Source: Tetradesmus obliquus (Eukaryota; Chlorophyta; Chlorophyceae; Sphaeropleales; Scenedesmaceae). Taken from it: 64,000 bases of DNA. Positions 60,821 through 64,000 of this stretch are shown piece after piece. How positions within the stretch are numbered: the first letter of the stretch is position 1; each line of letters begins with the position of its first letter. The notes beneath the pieces were generated by a model. The model was given only the letters and a program-made list of their open reading frames with translations. It searched no databases and was not told where the DNA came from. The stretch covers positions 3,010,501 through 3,074,500 of the forward strand of contig CP126192.1 in assembly GCA_030272155.1 (NCBI GenBank), given 5' to 3'. The position numbers and the translations under genes were made by a program.

Positions 60821-63800
60821 GCGGTGCATCTGCTGCAGCTGCAGGCGGCCCAACGGCAGCAAAGGCCGGCAAGGGTGCTGCACCTGTTGCTACCAAGCAG
60901 CAGCAACAGCAGCAGCGTGTTGCTCAGCAGCAGCAGCAGCAGCGCCAGGCAGGTCAAGCGGCAGCAGCAGCAACAGGCAGCCAGGGCAGGAAAGCCGCAA
61001 AAGGCACGGGACCTTTGTCCGCAGCGGCTGCACAGCACGCTGCAGCAGCAAAGCAGCAGCAGCAGCATGCTGCACAGCATCAGCCGCCGCCACCGCCGCC
61101 GCCACAGCAGCAGCAGCAGCCTGCTCCTTCTCTGCTTGACTTTGGGCCCACCCCAGCAGAGGCATATGCAGCAGCCAAGGAGCAGCAGCTAGCGGCGGCA
61201 GCAGCAGCAGCCAAGGAGCAGCAGGCAGCATCAGGGCGGGGCAGCCCTGATGGTGCAGCACCAGACGGAAGTGTGCTGCCGCCTGCTGCTGCTACACCCT
61301 TTGACAACTCAGCAGCGGAGCCAGCAGCTGCACTGCATCCTGCTGCAGGTCAAGCCGTGTCACCATTCACACAGCAGCAGGAGGGAGCAGCAGCTGCGCG
61401 TGCGCCTGGCAGCAGCCTGGCCCCACCACCTGCAGCAGCAGCAGCAGCAGCAGGGCCTGGCCTGTCAACTCGTGATGAGGTTGTGCACATGCCAGCTGGC
61501 GGTGCCGGCTCCAGCAGCCACTTGGCACAGCTGTCGCTGTCGCACCCGCTCGATTCAAGCGATGCGGCGCTTGGCGGGCCGCCAGTGGGCTTGTCTGCAG
61601 CTGGCAGCGGCCTAGCAGGGCTGGCTGCTGCCAGTGCAGCTGGATCTGCCCTGAGCTTGGGCAGGGGTGGCGGCGGCTCTGTGCAGCTGCCGCTGTCCAT
61701 GTCGCTGCACAACAGCAGCAGCAGCGCACCCATGATGCCGCTGCTGTCTGCTGCCAGCGCAGGCAGCAGCTTCGACCCCTTTGGGTCCAGCTATGGTCCT
61801 GGGGATGCGCTGCTGCTGCAGCCGCCAGCGTCAGCAGCAGCAGCAGCGCCGGGCAGCAGCTTGGGCCGACCGGGCCAGCAGCAGCAGCAGGGCCGGCCGG
61901 CAGGCCTGCAGCTGCAGAGTGCCGGCAGTGCTCCGCTGAATGCAGACTTGGGCGTTGCTGCGCTGGGCCGTCCAGGGGCGCATGCCGCTGCACTAGGTGT
62001 GATGAGCAGGGGCCCTTCAATGGAGCTACCCACACCAACAGGTGGCAGCAGCGGTGCCAGGCATGCGCTGCCGCCCAGGCCTTCTACTGCATGCAGCAAC
62101 CTGACCATGCAGCAGCATCCTGCAGGGCCTGATGCAGCCATTGCGGGCGGAGGCTCAGCGCTATCGTACGGTGCTGTTGCCGGCGCGGAGCCGAGCTCTC
62201 CTTTGATGATGGGCACTTCACCCACTGATGCACCACACATCCTGTCAATCATGTCGCTGCTGGATGGTGACACTGGCGTCAGCAGCAGCCAGCAGCAGCG
62301 GCAGCAGCAGCAGCAGCAGCAGAGCGGCGGCAGGCGCAGCAAGAGCCCCGGAGGGCGCAAGCAGCAGGGCAACCGCCGGCCAGGGAGTGCAGGCTCAGCA
62401 GCAGCAGCAGCAGACGCAGGGGCTGACAGGCAGCAGCAGCGGCAGCAACAGGGCCAGCAGGCGCGCAAGAACGCGCAGAGCCCTGTTGCTGGTGCCAGCA
62501 GCAGCAGCAGCTGGGACGGCAGTGCTGCAGCTGCAGCTGCCGGCAGTGGCGCCACCAGGCGCGCGGCAGGTGCCTCAGCAGGCAACAGGCGCGGCTCCGC
62601 ACCAGCAAGCAGCAGCGACTTGTATCAGCAGGGCCAGCAGCAGCAGCAGCTGATGGCGCCTCCTGGCCTGACTCCTGCTGCTGCTGGTCAGGCTGGCACC
62701 CGTGGAGCTAGCAGTGCAGCCAGCGCAGCAGCAGGAGCAGCAGCAGCTGCTGCTGGAGATATGCCACCTAGGCCCAGCAGTGCTAGCAGCAGCACAGGTG
62801 CTGACAGCGTGAGCAGCTTCTCTAGCCGGCAGCAGCAGCAGCAGCACTTGGCTGGGTTTGGTGGTGCCACGTGGGGCGCGCTGGGGTCTGGCCAAGATGC
62901 AGCTGCAGGCTGGGCGGCAGCAGCAGCCGCGGCAGCAGCAGGGGCTGACCGGCGCAGCAGCAGCGGTGGCCAGGCTGCAGCAGGCTTTGCAGGTGCACCA
63001 GGAGCAGCAGCATGGCTTGCAGCAGGCTCTCCCGTTGCTGTTGCTGCTGCACCTGGTGTGAGAGCTGGCACGCCTGGCATGAAGAGTGCGGCAGGGCAGC
63101 AGATGGCTGCAAACGCTGCGGCAGCAGCAGCTGCAGCAGCGAACGGCCGCAGGGCTGTTGCATCTCCCTCTGCTTCTCCAGGGCCATTTTCCATGGGCAA
63201 TCCTCCTGCAGGGGCAGCTGGTGTGGTGCGCGGCAGCAGCCCCGGAGGATATCCCTCCCAGGCAGTGAACGTGAGCGCGGCAAACCTCGCTGCTGCTGCA
63301 GCTGCTGCTGCCACAGCAGCCGTCACAAAGGCGCGACAGCAGGCGGACTCGCTGGCGTCTGCTGCAGCAGCTGCAGCCGCGTTTGGTGATGCTGGCATGG
63401 GCGGGTATGGATCTGCTGCTGGCATGTACGCTGTCAACAGGCAAGGTATGCTTGGCGGGGTCAGTGGAGGGATGGTGGGTGGTTCGGTTGTTGGCGGCGG
63501 TTCAGCGCTGGGCGGTTTTGGTGGCCTGGGCGTGATGGGTGGCCTGTCTGGCGGCTTTGGAGGTGTCACATCGCCTGGGGTGCTGAGTCCGCTGGACAGC
63601 AGCAGGGCGGCAATGCTAAGTCCGCTGTCAGGCGGCGCTGGCGGCGGCTTTGGTGTTGCTGACCAAGCTGCTGCTGCTGCAGCTGGCCTGTGGGGCTGGC
63701 AGCAGGGTGCTGCTGCTGTGCAGCAGCAGCAGCAACAGCAGGCTGCTGCTGCTGCTGCCATGGCTGCCATGCAGCAGCAGCAGCAGCAGATGGCTGCGCG

Positions 63801-63915
63801 TGGTGGGGCTGGCATGGGGCTGCAGGGATTGGGGCTGCAGGGGCTGTGGCCGCTGCAGCAGCAGCACCAGCAGCAGCAGCAGCAGCAGGGCCGTGGTCAG
63901 CAGCTGGGCAGGTGA
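52090..63915 (+). CDS. Giant DUF627/DUF629 (UCH-related) protein, possibly incomplete
   Basis: Exons are 52090-52166, 52255-52324, 52411-52809, 53126-53298, 53528-54051, 54328-54863, 55128-58007, 58215-59728 and 59946-63915. Phases close, giving 3380 residues to the TGA at 63913. The N-terminal part (PNAKKALKQI, EATSLAPNSLS, a TPR-like helical array) matches DUF627. Next come ERFMDVESFWRSCSPEQR and LLREQANTSARYWLCAACDR with a zinc-finger-like C448/C451/H464/H469, as in DUF629. These occur in plant ubiquitin carboxyl-terminal hydrolase-related proteins. Later parts are coiled coils (EAMLEDDTAAARQKLAGANE; YIRRVVEAEAARAQEL) inside long Gln, Ala, Ser and Gly runs. No USP catalytic motif is seen. 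The last codons contain a donor-like GGCAG|GTGATG at 63909, so further exons with the protease domain may lie beyond the window. Confidence 0.82.
54203..54238. repeat. (CTG)n microsatellite in intron
   Basis: About twelve CTG units in intron 5 of the DUF627/DUF629 gene, roughly 90 bases before the acceptor of exon 6. Confidence 0.85.
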
Positions 63916-64000
63916 TGTGGCACTGCTGCTGAGGAGTGAATGGCGAGGAGCATCTGTTGTTGTGGTTGGTGTGGTGTGGTGGAGTTGGTATGGGATGTAG

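Overview
This is nuclear DNA of a green alga (Chlorophyta). Genes are split into many short exons with GT-AG introns, proteins carry long runs of Gln, Ala and Ser, and CAG/CTG triplet tracts are everywhere. The set of homologues (plant-type HISN3, a DUF627/DUF629 protein, a BAHD-like acyltransferase, together with ciliary ARL6 and MKS1) fits a chlorophycean. I favour a Scenedesmus/Tetradesmus-like member of the Sphaeropleales, but that placement is inference. Exon models below were built by hand from open frames plus donor and acceptor sites. In almost every gene the intron phases close exactly, and this is the main support for the models.

Layout. Positions 1-5.4 kb: two near-identical 0.94 kb direct repeats flank a complete ARL6 (BBS3) gene. 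6.3-8.8 kb (minus): an F-box protein, divergent from an unrecognised 463-aa gene at 9.4-13.1 kb (plus). 13.8-20.4 kb (plus): NUP133. 20.9-25.2 kb (plus): an HXXXD/BAHD-like acyltransferase. 27.5-31.1 kb (minus): an unrecognised secreted 525-aa protein with a tandemly duplicated exon. 32.7-33.8 kb (plus): the 3' part of a SAM-domain gene. 34.5 kb: a probable scrap of a non-LTR retrotransposon. 35.6-38.1 kb (minus): a prolyl 4-hydroxylase, head to head with MKS1 (38.5-43.9 kb, plus), whose model runs on into an Ig-like domain. 44.6-46.8 kb (plus): a coiled-coil protein. 48.0-48.7 kb (minus): NDUFS5 of complex I. 49.6-51.7 kb (minus): HISN3 of histidine synthesis, head to head with a giant DUF627/DUF629 protein (52.1-63.9 kb, plus) that probably continues past the window.

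The genes do not form a pathway. ARL6, MKS1 and perhaps the coiled-coil protein belong to the cilium and basal body, and the others are housekeeping or cell-wall functions. I found no mobile defence system, CRISPR array or gene cluster of bacterial type. The most notable points are the MKS1-Ig model, the exact exon duplication in the secreted protein, the flanking repeats around ARL6, a GC-AG intron in HISN3, and the habit of introns ending in CTG tracts, which creates false signal peptides in naive ORF calls.
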